Shown: piece by piece, positions 35,624 to 44,212 of the stretch
How the letters are laid out: each line of letters opens with the position of its first letter
Numbering within the stretch: the first letter of the stretch is position 1
Assembly: GCA_019749805.1 (NCBI GenBank)
Contig: JAIEPH010000007.1
Location: forward strand, 153,933 to 217,932
From: Mycobacteriaceae bacterium
GTDB taxonomy: Bacteria; Actinomycetota; Actinomycetes; Mycobacteriales; Mycobacteriaceae
Direction of reading: 5' to 3'
Length of the DNA stretch: 64,000 nt
Made by a program: the position numbers and the translations under genes
The notes under the pieces: generated by a model
The model's database searches: none
What the model was told of the DNA's origin: nothing
The model's input: only the letters and a program-made list of their open reading frames with translations

Positions 35624-37161
35624 CTTCTCCTATCGATGAAACCGTCGACGTCCTGGTGGCCGGCAGCGCCGGCGCCCTGGCGGGTGCGTACACCGCTGCC
35701 CGCGAGGGACTTTCGGTGGCGATCGTCGAGGCCACGAATCAGTTCGGCGGAACGTTCGCCTACTCCGGGGGCGGCGGGATGTGGTACCCGTGCAACCCCG
35801 TACTGGTCCGTGCAGGCAGCGACGACACCATCGACGAAGCACTGCGCTACTACCGCAGCGTCGTCGGCGACCGCACGCCCGCCGAACTCCAGGAAACGTA
35901 TGTGCGCGGCGGCGCGGCACTGATCGAATACCTCGAGCAGGACGACTATTTCGCGTTCAAGATCCTGCCGTGGCCGGACTACTACAGTTCGGTCCCCGGT
36001 GCGCGCAACGACGGTATGCGCCATACCGTCTGCAAGGGACTGCCAGGTGACCGCCTCGGGCGATTCCAGGGAAAGGTCCGGGGGCCGCTGGACCACGAAC
36101 GTCTCGGCGAGCCACAGCCCGACTTCCTGACTGGTGGGCGAGCGGTGATCGGTCGCTTCCTGTCCGCGATGGCCGACAATCCCGCCGTGGCGGCGCATCT
36201 GGACACCAGCCTCGTCGAGCTGATCGTCGAGGACGGCCGAGTGACCGGCGGAGTCGTCGAATGTGAGGGGGAGCGCCGCATGATCAAGGCGCGCCGCGGT
36301 GTCCTGCTGGCCGCGGGCGGATTCGAGCAGAACGCCGAAATGCGAGCCGAATATGGCGTTCCCGGAACAGCATCCGGCACGATGGGCGCACCCGGCAATA
36401 CGGGCTTGGCGCACAAGGCCGCGATCGCCGCTGGCGCGAGCACCGACCTGATGGACCAGGCGTGGTGGTCGCCCGGGCTGATCCATCCCGATGGTCGCGC
36501 GGCGTTCGCGCTGTGCTTCACCGGAGGCATCTTCGTCGACAAGGCCGGCCGCCGGTTCGTCAACGAATCGGCGGCCTACGACAGGCTGGGCCGAGAGATC
36601 TTGAGCGCGATGTGCGACGGGACCGTCGGCACACCGTACTGGATGGTCTACGACAGCCGCGCCGGCGAACAACCGCCGGTGATGGCCACCAACGTCTCGT
36701 TCTCCCCGACGAGCGAGTACGAGTCGGCCGGGCTGTGGGTGCACGCCGACACGCTCGAGGAGCTTGCGGCCAAGATCGGTGTGCCGGAAGGGAATCTTGT
36801 TGAAACGGTGCGTCGTTTCAATGTCCTCGCGGCCCGCGGTGAAGACGAGGACTTTGGCCGTGGCCGGGAATCGTTCGACCGGGCGTTCACCGGCGGGGCG
36901 TCGCCACTGGTGCCGATCGACACACCACCGTTCCGGGCGGCGGCATTCGGGACGTCGGACCTGGGCACCAAGGGCGGCCTACGCACCGACGTCGACGCGC
37001 GTGTGCTCGACGCCGACGACCGGCCGATCCCCGGCCTCTATGCGGCGGGGAACACGATGGCCGCGGTGTCCGGTGAGACGTATCCGGGCGGCGGCAATCC
37101 GATCGGTGCGTCACTGTTGTTCAGTCACCTTGCCGCACTGCATATGTCACGGTCATGCTGA
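35620..37161 (+). CDS. FAD-binding dehydrogenase, 3-ketosteroid-delta-1-dehydrogenase/fumarate-reductase-like
   Basis: 513 residues from GTG 35620 in a GTGA overlap with the SDR. N-terminal dinucleotide motif VAGSAGALAGAYTAAREGLS and VAIVEATNQFGGTFAYSGGG; later RGVLLAAGGFEQNAEM and RRFVNESAAYDRLG; C-terminal GLYAAGNTMAAVSGETYPGG. This is the FAD_binding_2 layout of KSTD and related flavoproteins, which remove or add hydrogens at a ring. There is an Asp/Glu-Tyr-rich active-site side, but the exact catalytic residues of KSTD are not clear. It converges with the second IclR gene and overlaps it by nine bases. Confidence 0.88.
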   Translation: MTSPIDETVDVLVAGSAGALAGAYTAAREGLSVAIVEATNQFGGTFAYSGGGGMWYPCNPVLVRAGSDDTIDEALRYYRSVVGDRTPAELQETYVRGGAALIEYLEQDDYFAFKILPWPDYYSSVPGARNDGMRHTVCKGLPGDRLGRFQGKVRGPLDHERLGEPQPDFLTGGRAVIGRFLSAMADNPAVAAHLDTSLVELIVEDGRVTGGVVECEGERRMIKARRGVLLAAGGFEQNAEMRAEYGVPGTASGTMGAPGNTGLAHKAAIAAGASTDLMDQAWWSPGLIHPDGRAAFALCFTGGIFVDKAGRRFVNESAAYDRLGREILSAMCDGTVGTPYWMVYDSRAGEQPPVMATNVSFSPTSEYESAGLWVHADTLEELAAKIGVPEGNLVETVRRFNVLAARGEDEDFGRGRESFDRAFTGGASPLVPIDTPPFRAAAFGTSDLGTKGGLRTDVDARVLDADDRPIPGLYAAGNTMAAVSGETYPGGGNPIGASLLFSHLAALHMSRSC

Positions 37162-38028
37162 GTCAGCTCCGCCGGTGAGTCGTGCAATCTCACGAAGCAG
37201 AGGCCTTGCCGCCGCGCGGATTTCCCTCATCGACATCGGTCGTACGGGATGGATACCCAGGGCCAGCTGTATGTGGTCCGCATGATCGAGTACCGGTGCC
37301 GAGATGGTGGCGACGGGCCGGGGCGTACGGCTGTTGTCGTCTGAAGACAGTGCCGCCGAGGTGAATTCGACACGCAACTGATCGATGATCGATCGCATGT
37401 TTACCGGTAGCGTATGCTCAGACAGCGAACCTATGGCATGGGCGGCCTGCGCGAGTGCGGGTGTCATCCAGTCGATGTCATAGCCGCGCGCGCGTGTTTG
37501 CGTGAGGACGTCGTGCAACTGGCGGGTCAGTGCGACGTCATCCGCTGCCGCCCGCTGAATCCAGGCCCGCTGTGCCTCAGCGGTGTCCCACGCGGCGAAC
37601 GCGACTCCGAACGGCGCCGTGTACGGGATGCGTTCATTCGGCGACGCCGGGATCGCGCCGCCTTTCGGTTGTTCGAACGCCGTGATGACGATGTCGTCGC
37701 CGGCACGCTCGATGACCGAGGCGGGCGCGTCGACCGTCGTCGCGAGGCGTCTTGCCGCGTCGCGCGCGAGATGAGCCAGCGGACGGGCGGTGTCGAGGCG
37801 GGTGGCGATCACTGACAGCGCCGGGCCGAGGCTGAACGTCTTGGCGACCGGATCCCGATTCACCCAGCCGCGATCGGTCAGGGTTTTGAGTATTGCGTGC
37901 GCGGTGGCTTGCGAGAATTCGAGTTCCCGGACGACGTCGGAGAACCGCATCTTTCGGTTGGCGGGCAGACTGAGCAGCTCGACCACATCGATCACCCGCG
38001 CCGTCGGGGCCGAACTCGCTCCGCGCAA
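37153..38028 (-). CDS. IclR-family transcriptional regulator (second of the locus)
   Basis: 291 residues. HTH: RVIDVVELLSLPANRKMRFS and DVVRELEFSQATAHAILKTL; effector domain with PYTAPFGVAFAAWD. It starts MRGASSAPTA. It is divergent from the ADH gene at 38114 (85-base gap with a TTCGA repeat operator) and convergent with the flavoprotein gene. It is distinct from the IclR at 33870 but has the same domain layout, HTH residues (SQATAHAIL against SRATAHAIL) and a similar operator. Confidence 0.9.
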   Translation of the reverse strand: MRGASSAPTARVIDVVELLSLPANRKMRFSDVVRELEFSQATAHAILKTLTDRGWVNRDPVAKTFSLGPALSVIATRLDTARPLAHLARDAARRLATTVDAPASVIERAGDDIVITAFEQPKGGAIPASPNERIPYTAPFGVAFAAWDTAEAQRAWIQRAAADDVALTRQLHDVLTQTRARGYDIDWMTPALAQAAHAIGSLSEHTLPVNMRSIIDQLRVEFTSAALSSDDNSRTPRPVATISAPVLDHADHIQLALGIHPVRPMSMREIRAAARPLLREIARLTGGADSA

Positions 38029-38069
38029 CCTTGACTCCTCATTCGGTGCCTTCTACCGTCGTTTCAAGA

Positions 38070-38093
38070 TTTCGAAAACTATATCTCGAATAG
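38070..38093. promoter_or_regulatory. Candidate IclR operator, copy 2
   Basis: TTTCGAAA (38070-38077) and TCGAATA (38086-38092) lie between the IclR and ADH genes. Read on the minus strand this is ATTCGA-N9-TTCGAAA, like ATTCGA-N7-TTCGATA at 33848-33867. The operator is inferred. Confidence 0.55.
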
Positions 38094-38113
38094 TAGAGAA
38101 AAGCGGAAGTATC

Positions 38114-39166
38114 TTGCGCGCTGTGGTGTTACGAAACGGCCGGCTCGAGGTCCGCGACACCGCCGACCCCGTTCCAGGTCCGAATGATCTGCTCCTCAAG
38201 ACGCTCAGCACGGCGATCTGTGCGTCCGACGTCCACTTCATGGACCATCCGGAACTCGCGATCGACGACCCGACCGGGCGATCGCTGTATGACGCAGACC
38301 GCGACATCGTGATGGGGCACGAGTTCGTGGGTGAGGTGATCGGCCACGGGCCCGGGTGCAGCGACGCGTTCCCCGTCGGCTCGCGCGTGACGTCCATGCC
38401 GATCAGACTCGTCGACGGCGGCGCTGGTGGGCTTCGCATCATCGGTCAGCATCCCGAGGCTCAAGGGAGCTTTGGCGAGCTACTCGTCGTGCCGGAGGCC
38501 ACCGCGCGAGTGGTTGAGGGCTCGGTGTCCAGTGATGCCATCGCCGTCGTCGACGCATTCGCCGTCGGTGAGTTCTATGTACGCGCGGCGGCGATTCAAT
38601 CGGGCGAGATACCGATCGTCATCGGTGCAGGCGCCATCGGTCTTTCGGCGGTTGCCGCGCTGTCCAGTCGTGGCATCGAGCCAATCATCGTGTCGGACTA
38701 CAAAGCCGAGCGCCGCGACCTCGCGAAGTCGCACTTCGGGGCCGACGTCCTCGTCGACGCGGCCGAAGAGTCGGTTTTTGATGTGTTTCGGCGTGAGCGG
38801 GCGCAACGTCACCTGGGCGGCTCGGCTGTGGTCTTCGAATGCGTCGGCGCGCCGGGTCTGATCGATCGCATCGCAGCGGAAGCGGAGTTCTACACGCGCA
38901 TCTATTGTGCGGGCGGCTGGTACACCGGCGACACACTGAACATCACACAGGCAACGCAGCAGGGGCTCACCTTCCAGTTCGGCGGTGGCCCCATGCCGCG
39001 AGATTGGTACGGGGTACTGGACGCGGTGGTCGAGGGGCGGCTGGACCCGTTGCCGAGCATCGGGAAGGTCATCGGCCTCGACGAGGTGCCCGAAGCGATC
39101 GAGGCGGCCCGGCGGTCCGACGGGCCGCCTCGGATTGTCGTCCACCCGAACGGAGACGTGAAATGA
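38114..39166 (+). CDS. Zinc-binding alcohol dehydrogenase (MDR superfamily)
   Basis: 350 residues from TTG 38114, with GCGGAAG five bases upstream; the first codons read LRAVVLRNGRLEVRDTADP. Catalytic zinc side: STAICASDVHFM (Cys) and MGHEFVGEVIGHG (His-Glu). Cofactor motif: VIGAGAIGLSAVAAL. The structural four-Cys lobe of classical ADH is absent. The enzyme oxidises or reduces an alcohol or aldehyde with NAD(P). It begins a six-gene unit running to 42684, with the next gene in an ATGA overlap, and is divergent from an IclR gene that probably controls it. Confidence 0.9.
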   Translation: MRAVVLRNGRLEVRDTADPVPGPNDLLLKTLSTAICASDVHFMDHPELAIDDPTGRSLYDADRDIVMGHEFVGEVIGHGPGCSDAFPVGSRVTSMPIRLVDGGAGGLRIIGQHPEAQGSFGELLVVPEATARVVEGSVSSDAIAVVDAFAVGEFYVRAAAIQSGEIPIVIGAGAIGLSAVAALSSRGIEPIIVSDYKAERRDLAKSHFGADVLVDAAEESVFDVFRRERAQRHLGGSAVVFECVGAPGLIDRIAAEAEFYTRIYCAGGWYTGDTLNITQATQQGLTFQFGGGPMPRDWYGVLDAVVEGRLDPLPSIGKVIGLDEVPEAIEAARRSDGPPRIVVHPNGDVK

Positions 39167-39567
39167 CCAACCGCGACGAGATATTCGACCTGACGGTGCG
39201 CTACGCCACCGCCATCGACAGCCGGCAGTATGAGCTGCTGTCAACGGTCTTCACCGAAGATGCGGACCTAAACTATGGCGAGGTCGGTCAGTGGAAAAGC
39301 GCAGCCGACATCATCGCTTTCATGGATCTTGCCCACGCGGGGGCGGCGAACACCCTGCACCGCATGAGCAATCAGGTAATCGAAATCGACAATGACGCCG
39401 CGACGGTTCGAACGTACGTCGACGCGTTGATTCTTGCCGCCGACGGTTCGGGCGTGAATGCGATCGGCTTCTACGACGACGCAGCGGTCCGCACTCCCGA
39501 CGGCTGGCGAATCAGCAAGCGGACGTTCAAATCCGTTCGACTCGGCACGGTGGCGGCGCTCTCATGA
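39163..39567 (+). CDS. SnoaL/NTF2-like small protein
   Basis: 134 residues from ATG 39163 (ATGA overlap with the ADH). It has the NTF2-like cone fold: YATAIDSRQYELLSTVFTED (helices), FMDLAHAGAANTLHRMSNQV (strand after), and a strand-rich C-terminal half ending WRISKRTFKSV. Relatives are ketosteroid isomerases, dehydratases and oxygenase beta subunits. No oxygenase lies next to it here, so an isomerase or dehydratase for the operon's intermediate is more likely. The catalytic residues cannot be assigned. Confidence 0.85.
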   Translation: MTNRDEIFDLTVRYATAIDSRQYELLSTVFTEDADLNYGEVGQWKSAADIIAFMDLAHAGAANTLHRMSNQVIEIDNDAATVRTYVDALILAADGSGVNAIGFYDDAAVRTPDGWRISKRTFKSVRLGTVAALS

Positions 39568-40391
39568 GCGAGGTATCCGACAAGTACGGACCGTGGGCGC
39601 TACTTGTTGGCGCGTCCGATGGTTGCGGTGCGCTGTTCGCCGAGAGGCTGGCGCGTGAGGGTGTCGACGTAGTGCTCGTCGCGCGCCGTGAGCAACTACT
39701 GCAAGAGGTGGCCGCGGGCATCGGCGAACGTACCGGTGGGGCGACCAGGACGCTCGCCGTCGACCTCACCGATCCAGACTCCGCGCAGAAGATCGTCGAC
39801 GCGACCGAAGAACTCGACATCGGCATGTTGGTCTACTGCGCAGGCGGTGATCCGAACTATCAGCCCTTCCTTGTCAATCCGGTGTCGGCAGCAGAGGCAT
39901 TGCTGCACCGCAATTGCCTGGTATTGATGCAGTTGTGTCACCACTACGCGGGCAGAATGGTGCAACGCGGCCGCGGCGGCATCGTCAACTTCAGCTCGGG
40001 TGCGGCGCTGGCCGGTGGACCCAATATGGTCGCGTACGGCGGTACCAAGGCCTTCGACATGGTGTTCACCGAAGGCCTGTGGGCTGAGCTTCACGACAAG
40101 GGTGTCGACGTGCTGTGCCTGTTGCTCGGCAAGACCGACACTCCGGCCTTGCGTCAGCTCGAACACAGCCGCGGACAAATCGCTTCACTCGACGACGTTC
40201 CGCCCGGCGCCATTCCGGCCGAGGATGTCATCGACGAAGCTTTCGACAATCTCACCAACGGTCCCACGCTCATGGTGGGCGACATGATGCGGATGGCCGA
40301 AGAGGTGTTCAAAACGCTCAGTCGCAATGATGCCGTCAAGATGGTCATCCAGGCCGGCGCGCAAGCCATGGGATCGGACGGAGACCGCTAG
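39564..40391 (+). CDS. Short-chain dehydrogenase/reductase (SDR)
   Basis: 275 residues from ATG 39564 (ATGA overlap with the NTF2-like gene). Cofactor motif ALLVGASDGCGALFAERLAR; later IVNFSSGAALAGGPNM and VAYGGTKAFDMVF with Tyr-x3-Lys; then LLGKTDTPALRQL. The N-terminal layout is close to the GxxxGxG of ketoacyl-reductase-like SDRs. The stop codon region overlaps the next GTG by one base (CTAGTG). It probably reduces or oxidises the same substrate as the ADH and LLM genes of this operon. Confidence 0.9.
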   Translation: MSEVSDKYGPWALLVGASDGCGALFAERLAREGVDVVLVARREQLLQEVAAGIGERTGGATRTLAVDLTDPDSAQKIVDATEELDIGMLVYCAGGDPNYQPFLVNPVSAAEALLHRNCLVLMQLCHHYAGRMVQRGRGGIVNFSSGAALAGGPNMVAYGGTKAFDMVFTEGLWAELHDKGVDVLCLLLGKTDTPALRQLEHSRGQIASLDDVPPGAIPAEDVIDEAFDNLTNGPTLMVGDMMRMAEEVFKTLSRNDAVKMVIQAGAQAMGSDGDR

Positions 40392-41353
40392 TGCCGTTGT
40401 TCACACTCCGCTTCGACATGAGGGCGCCGTCGATGGGTGCGCCGCCGACCGAGTTGTACGCGGCGGCAAGTGAAATGTCGGCGTGGGCGGAGACTCGCGG
40501 GTGCATAGCTGCGGTGTTGTGCGAACATCACTGCGCTGACGACGGCTATCTTCCCTCGCCGCTATTGCTTGGTGCGGCGATTGCCGCGCGCACCAAGCAA
40601 CTCATGCTTAACCTTGTGATCCTCCTGCCGTTTTACGACCCCGCCCGGTTAGCCGAAGACATGGCGGTGTTGGACCACATCAGCGCGGGCCGGGCGACCT
40701 ATGTCTTCGGAATCGGCTACCGCGCAGAGGAATACGCCCACTTCGGCCTATCCCTCTCTGATCGCGGTCGCCTCGCCGATGAGAAGCTCGGGTTGTTGCG
40801 CCGGCTACTCGCTGGTGAAGAGGTTCTTCATGGCGGGCGGCGAATGAAGGTGACGCCACGTCCGCGCACACCAGAGGGTCCGATGATGAGTTGGGGCGGG
40901 GCGAGCCTCGCCGCGGCCCGTCGTGCGGGGCGCAACGGTCTCGGTCTGTTGGCCAACGGTGTGGTGCCGGGGATGAGGGAAGCGTACGAGAAAGCCAGTC
41001 GCGACGCCGGCTACGAGCCCGGGTTCATGCTGCTGCCCGAACGAGATACCGCCACCAATGTCTTCGTCGCAGAGGATGTCGACGCGGCGTGGGATGAGAT
41101 CGGCAAGTACCTGTTGCACGACGCGCTCGCGTACTCCGAGTGGAATCCCGACAACACCGTCTCGGCCAATATCACTACCGCCAAGACTGTCGATGAACTG
41201 CGGCACGAATCGACGTCCCACGTGATACTGCCGGTCGACGATGCGCGAAGGCGCCTCGCCGCAGGTGAGGTGTTCAACATCAATCCGCTGTGTGGCGGAA
41301 TACCGCCTGAGATCGCATGGAAGTACCTGAAGAGATTCGCCGAGCTGGACTAG
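40391..41353 (+). CDS. LLM-class F420-dependent oxidoreductase
   Basis: 320 residues from GTG 40391. It has the strand PLFTLRFDMRAPSMGAPP, then CEHHCADDGYLPSPLLLG, ATYVFGIGYRAEEYAHFGLS and MMSWGGASLAAARRAGRNGL, of the luciferase-like TIM-barrel family; it resembles the gene at 29585. F420-dependent redox of a ketone or alcohol is likely. It is translationally adjacent to the SDR. After the stop there is a short intergenic sequence with a small ORF. Confidence 0.88.
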   Translation: MPLFTLRFDMRAPSMGAPPTELYAAASEMSAWAETRGCIAAVLCEHHCADDGYLPSPLLLGAAIAARTKQLMLNLVILLPFYDPARLAEDMAVLDHISAGRATYVFGIGYRAEEYAHFGLSLSDRGRLADEKLGLLRRLLAGEEVLHGGRRMKVTPRPRTPEGPMMSWGGASLAAARRAGRNGLGLLANGVVPGMREAYEKASRDAGYEPGFMLLPERDTATNVFVAEDVDAAWDEIGKYLLHDALAYSEWNPDNTVSANITTAKTVDELRHESTSHVILPVDDARRRLAAGEVFNINPLCGGIPPEIAWKYLKRFAELD

Positions 41354-41368
41354 TGGAAAGGGAACGCC

Positions 41369-41518
41369 ATGACCCGGGATCGTGTGGCCCGCTGGGACTG
41401 GTTCGTCGACCCTGAACCGTGGGATCGGATGATCGGACTGATCGGGCTCGATCCGAGTGGATTGACGAGCCAGGAGTACACCGTCAACTTCCTACGTGAG
41501 GGCGGCGTCGAGAGCTGA
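41369..41518 (+). CDS. Small ORF, 49 residues, unknown function
   Basis: Reads MTRDRVARWDWFVDPEPWDR, then MIGLIGLDPSGLTSQEYTVN, then FLREGGVES. GGAAAGGGA lies 5-8 bases before the ATG. It begins 16 bases after the LLM stop in the same operon and keeps mycobacterial codon use (G/C third positions, Trp-rich start). It could be a short protein or the remnant of a longer gene; I recognise no family. Confidence 0.5.
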   Translation: MTRDRVARWDWFVDPEPWDRMIGLIGLDPSGLTSQEYTVNFLREGGVES

Positions 41519-41598
41519 TATCCCAGCCTGCAGCACGTGCGTGCTGTGCGGGCAATACGCAGATGACAACGAATGTCGCTGACCGACGGAGGGTTCGA

Positions 41599-42684
41599 AT
41601 GTATCGGGTTGTTCACGTGGGGACTGGTTTTACTGGGCGGGAGGCACTTCGGGCGGTCATCGATGACCCTGCATTGGAACTTGTCGGAGTAAAGGTGTCG
41701 ACCCCGGAAAAGACGGGGGAGGATGCCGGCCGTCTATGTGGCAGTCCGGACGTTGGTATTTCGGCCACCGATGACCTCGACGCGGTGCTAGCGCTCGCGC
41801 CGGACTGTGTTCTCTACTGTGCCACTGCCGTTCGGCGGGAGGCTGAAGCGATCGCCGACATCGTGACCTATCTCGAGGCGGGGATCAACGTCGTGACGAT
41901 CTCAACGATCCCGATGGTCTATCCGCCCGCTGCGCCACCGGAGTGGCGTGCTGCCGTGGAAGCCGCAACGGCCAAGGGTAATTCGACGTTCTACGCGACC
42001 GGCGCCGAGCCGGGTTTTATCAGTCTGAACATCCCCACCGCCCTACTTGCGGGCGCTGGCACCGTTGAGTCCTATCGGATGGATGAATACGCGATCGATT
42101 TGGACAAGTCCTATCCGATCTGGGATGTCCTGCACGAATCGATGGGGTTCGGAAAACCCGAAGGGCACGTGCCCGCCCGAATTGCTTCGGGCAAGGTCAA
42201 CCATGACTGGGAAACCGTGGTGCGCTACATCGCCGACATCCTGGGGTTAGAACTCGACGGTGTCGAACTGGACTGGGAAACACTCCTCGCGCCGACGGAT
42301 CTGGAGACCGCGCTCGGCGTGATCCCGAAGGGGACAGTTTGCGCGCACCGGTGGCAGCTCGCCGGCGTCGTCGATGGGCGGAAGGCGGTCGCGGTCCAGT
42401 ATTTCGCAACGGTGACTTCTACACCTTGGCCGCAACGCTGGCCTCGGCCATCAAGGGCGGACCAGGGCGGCATGGTGTTCCGAGTCGAGGGGCGGCCGAG
42501 CATGTCCCTGGAGCTGTATATGGAGCAGTCGGCCTCAGATTGGGTCAACCCGGGCGTGGCGGTGACAGCGCTGGCTGCCGTCAACTCGATACCCGAAGTC
42601 GTCGACGCGGCCCCTGGCGTGCTCGCCAATCCGTTGGCAGGTCCTTCAATCGTGAGCAGGCAATCGAGGACTCGACGGCAATAG
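41599..42684 (+). CDS. Dihydrodipicolinate-reductase-like NAD(P)-binding dehydrogenase
   Basis: 361 residues from ATG 41599 with GGAGGG upstream. Rossmann motif VVHVGTGFTGREALRAVIDD; then TEVSTPEKTGEDAGRLCG-like VKVSTPEKTGEDAGRLC, DCVLYCATAVRREAEAI and GINVVTISTIPMVYP. This is the DapB-like 2,4-diaminopentanoate/amine dehydrogenase-related group common in mycobacteria, often in terpenoid or steroid loci. The C-terminal tail after about residue 340 (SIVSRQSRTRRQ) looks degenerate and could be a late frameshift. It is the last gene of the operon from 38114. Confidence 0.83.
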   Translation: MYRVVHVGTGFTGREALRAVIDDPALELVGVKVSTPEKTGEDAGRLCGSPDVGISATDDLDAVLALAPDCVLYCATAVRREAEAIADIVTYLEAGINVVTISTIPMVYPPAAPPEWRAAVEAATAKGNSTFYATGAEPGFISLNIPTALLAGAGTVESYRMDEYAIDLDKSYPIWDVLHESMGFGKPEGHVPARIASGKVNHDWETVVRYIADILGLELDGVELDWETLLAPTDLETALGVIPKGTVCAHRWQLAGVVDGRKAVAVQYFATVTSTPWPQRWPRPSRADQGGMVFRVEGRPSMSLELYMEQSASDWVNPGVAVTALAAVNSIPEVVDAAPGVLANPLAGPSIVSRQSRTRRQ

Positions 42685-42905
42685 CGGAGGCCGTTTGCCA
42701 TTCGTCAGCTTTCGACGCCGCCTTGACGCAGGAAGTTGGTCGTCATAGCCGCTGGTCGACCAGCACCGCGACTGCACAAGTTCGATGACCACATTGATAC
42801 CGCCCGTCATCAGCAAACGCCAATTGCCGATTAACGTTACTATTTGCCTAGACAAGCAACAAGATTGTTCTCCAATCTTGGCTCGATAAGTCTTACGCTG
42901 AAGCT

Positions 42906-43730
42906 ATGCCTGATCGCGAAGACGACGACGATAGGCGACCCGCGGGCGCCATCTTTCCGGGTGCCGCCGGAGAAGCGGGTCGTGCGGCTGGCGCCGACTC
43001 CGGCCATGCAGGTGCGAAGGGCTTGGGTGACCCGGCTGGTGCGAAGGGCTTGGGTGACCCCGGTGGTGCGAAGGGCTTGGGTGACCCAAGGTTCGCGCCG
43101 CCGGGCAACGGGCCGCCCGGCTATGTGCCGCCAAGCAGCACCCCGCCGGGCTATGCGCCGCAGGGCTTTACGCCGCCAGGCTATGCCCCGCCAGGCTATG
43201 TACCGCCGAGTTTTGCCCCGCCGGGCGCTCGGTTGTCGATCAAAGGCGTACTCGTTTCGGTAGCAGCGATCGTTGCTGTCATCGTCGCCGCCATAGCCGC
43301 CTTCCTCGTCCTGCGACCGGATCCGCCGCGACAGACGGCCGACGAACAATCACTTGGCACGGCGGCCACCCCGTCGGACGGCGCCACCCCGAGCGTCATG
43401 ACCGCGAGCGAGCCTCTATTCCGTGGCACCTATAGCTCGCGGGTGACGGTCACCTCTTCCGCTGGTGTTTACACCAACGACAATGTCGGAACTGTCGTCT
43501 CCGATTGCCCGCATTGCGATGTGACGCTCAGCGGATCCGGCGGTGCCACTGTCTTCCACTGGAACGGCAGTGTCTGGGAGCACTTAACGGAAGGGCCTAT
43601 ATGCGCAGGGGATTCGATCACATTCACGCCAACGGTTGTGGCTGACGGTTTTGTGCAGGAACTCTCTTATTACTACGCAACATGTAACGGGACGGTGTCG
43701 TCGGGCACGATGACGCGCACCGGGGACTAA
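42906..43730 (+). CDS. Proline/glycine-rich single-pass membrane protein with short tandem repeats
   Basis: 274 residues. The N-terminus is acidic, then GAKGLGDP occurs three times in a row (residues about 36-60), then a PPGY/PPSF-rich stretch with about seven repeats; a single membrane helix (VLVSVAAIVAVIVAAIAAFLV, about 113-135) leads to a C-terminal domain of about 125 residues with two C-x2-C (DCPHCDV) and a CNG pair, likely extracytoplasmic and disulfide-bonded. The DNA repeats are nearly exact in the GAKGLGDP part. Such proteins are frequent in mycobacteria and of unknown role. The 221-base gap before it, 42685-42905, shows no gene. Confidence 0.8.
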   Translation: MPDREDDDDRRPAGAIFPGAAGEAGRAAGADSGHAGAKGLGDPAGAKGLGDPGGAKGLGDPRFAPPGNGPPGYVPPSSTPPGYAPQGFTPPGYAPPGYVPPSFAPPGARLSIKGVLVSVAAIVAVIVAAIAAFLVLRPDPPRQTADEQSLGTAATPSDGATPSVMTASEPLFRGTYSSRVTVTSSAGVYTNDNVGTVVSDCPHCDVTLSGSGGATVFHWNGSVWEHLTEGPICAGDSITFTPTVVADGFVQELSYYYATCNGTVSSGTMTRTGD

Positions 43731-43748
43731 GACACCGATTCGGTGTCT
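43730..43748 (+). terminator. Hairpin terminator after the proline-rich protein
   Basis: AGACACCG-ATT-CGGTGTCT is a perfect 8-bp stem with a 3-base loop directly at the TAA stop codon. There is no U tract. Confidence 0.7.
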
Positions 43749-43767
43749 CGGCACGATAATCCAAAAT

Positions 43768-44151
43768 TCCGCGAGCGCACGCTTGTTGTACGCAAACCTC
43801 CTCGGGATGCTCGCTGAAGTCATACGGCCTCTTGCGGTAGACGCGGTCGAAGACGTCCAACAGGCGGTGCGCCCACGAGCCGCCGTTCTCGACCACCCCG
43901 ATGCGCACCCCCGAAAAACGCTCGAGCACTCCGTGCGCGATGAACGCCGCGAGGGTGTCGAAGATGTTTCGGCTCTCCTCGTAGATGAAACCCCGCAGCT
44001 TGCTCAGCGCGAATCCGTTGAACTCCGCGGCGTCCTCCCAGTCGTCGATGTAGCGCTCATAACCGGAGTCCGAATTGTGCATCTGCACCGCGATGCTCGA
44101 CCATTGGGTGATCGCCAGCTCACCGCCGGGTGACATCGGCCGGTGCGCCGC
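43768..44151 (-). pseudogene. Amidohydrolase-family remnant
   Basis: On the minus strand, ITQWSSIAVQMHNSDSGYER, YIDDWEDAAEFNGFAL, IFDTLAAFIAHGVLERFSGV, RIGVVENGGSWAHRLLDVFD and YDFSEHPEEV match the C-terminal half of metal-dependent amidohydrolases common in mycobacteria. The N-terminal half with the HxH motif is missing, and the sequence after HPEEVCVQQACARG no longer fits. It is therefore a gene fragment. Together with the small ORF at 41369 and the LLM remnant at 27.4 kb it marks a decaying catabolic region. Confidence 0.8.
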
Positions 44152-44212
44152 AAACCGGTGTCGGCGGCAAGGGTGATAGACCAGTGGGACAGCCCTGTTC
44201 ATCGGAGAAGGT

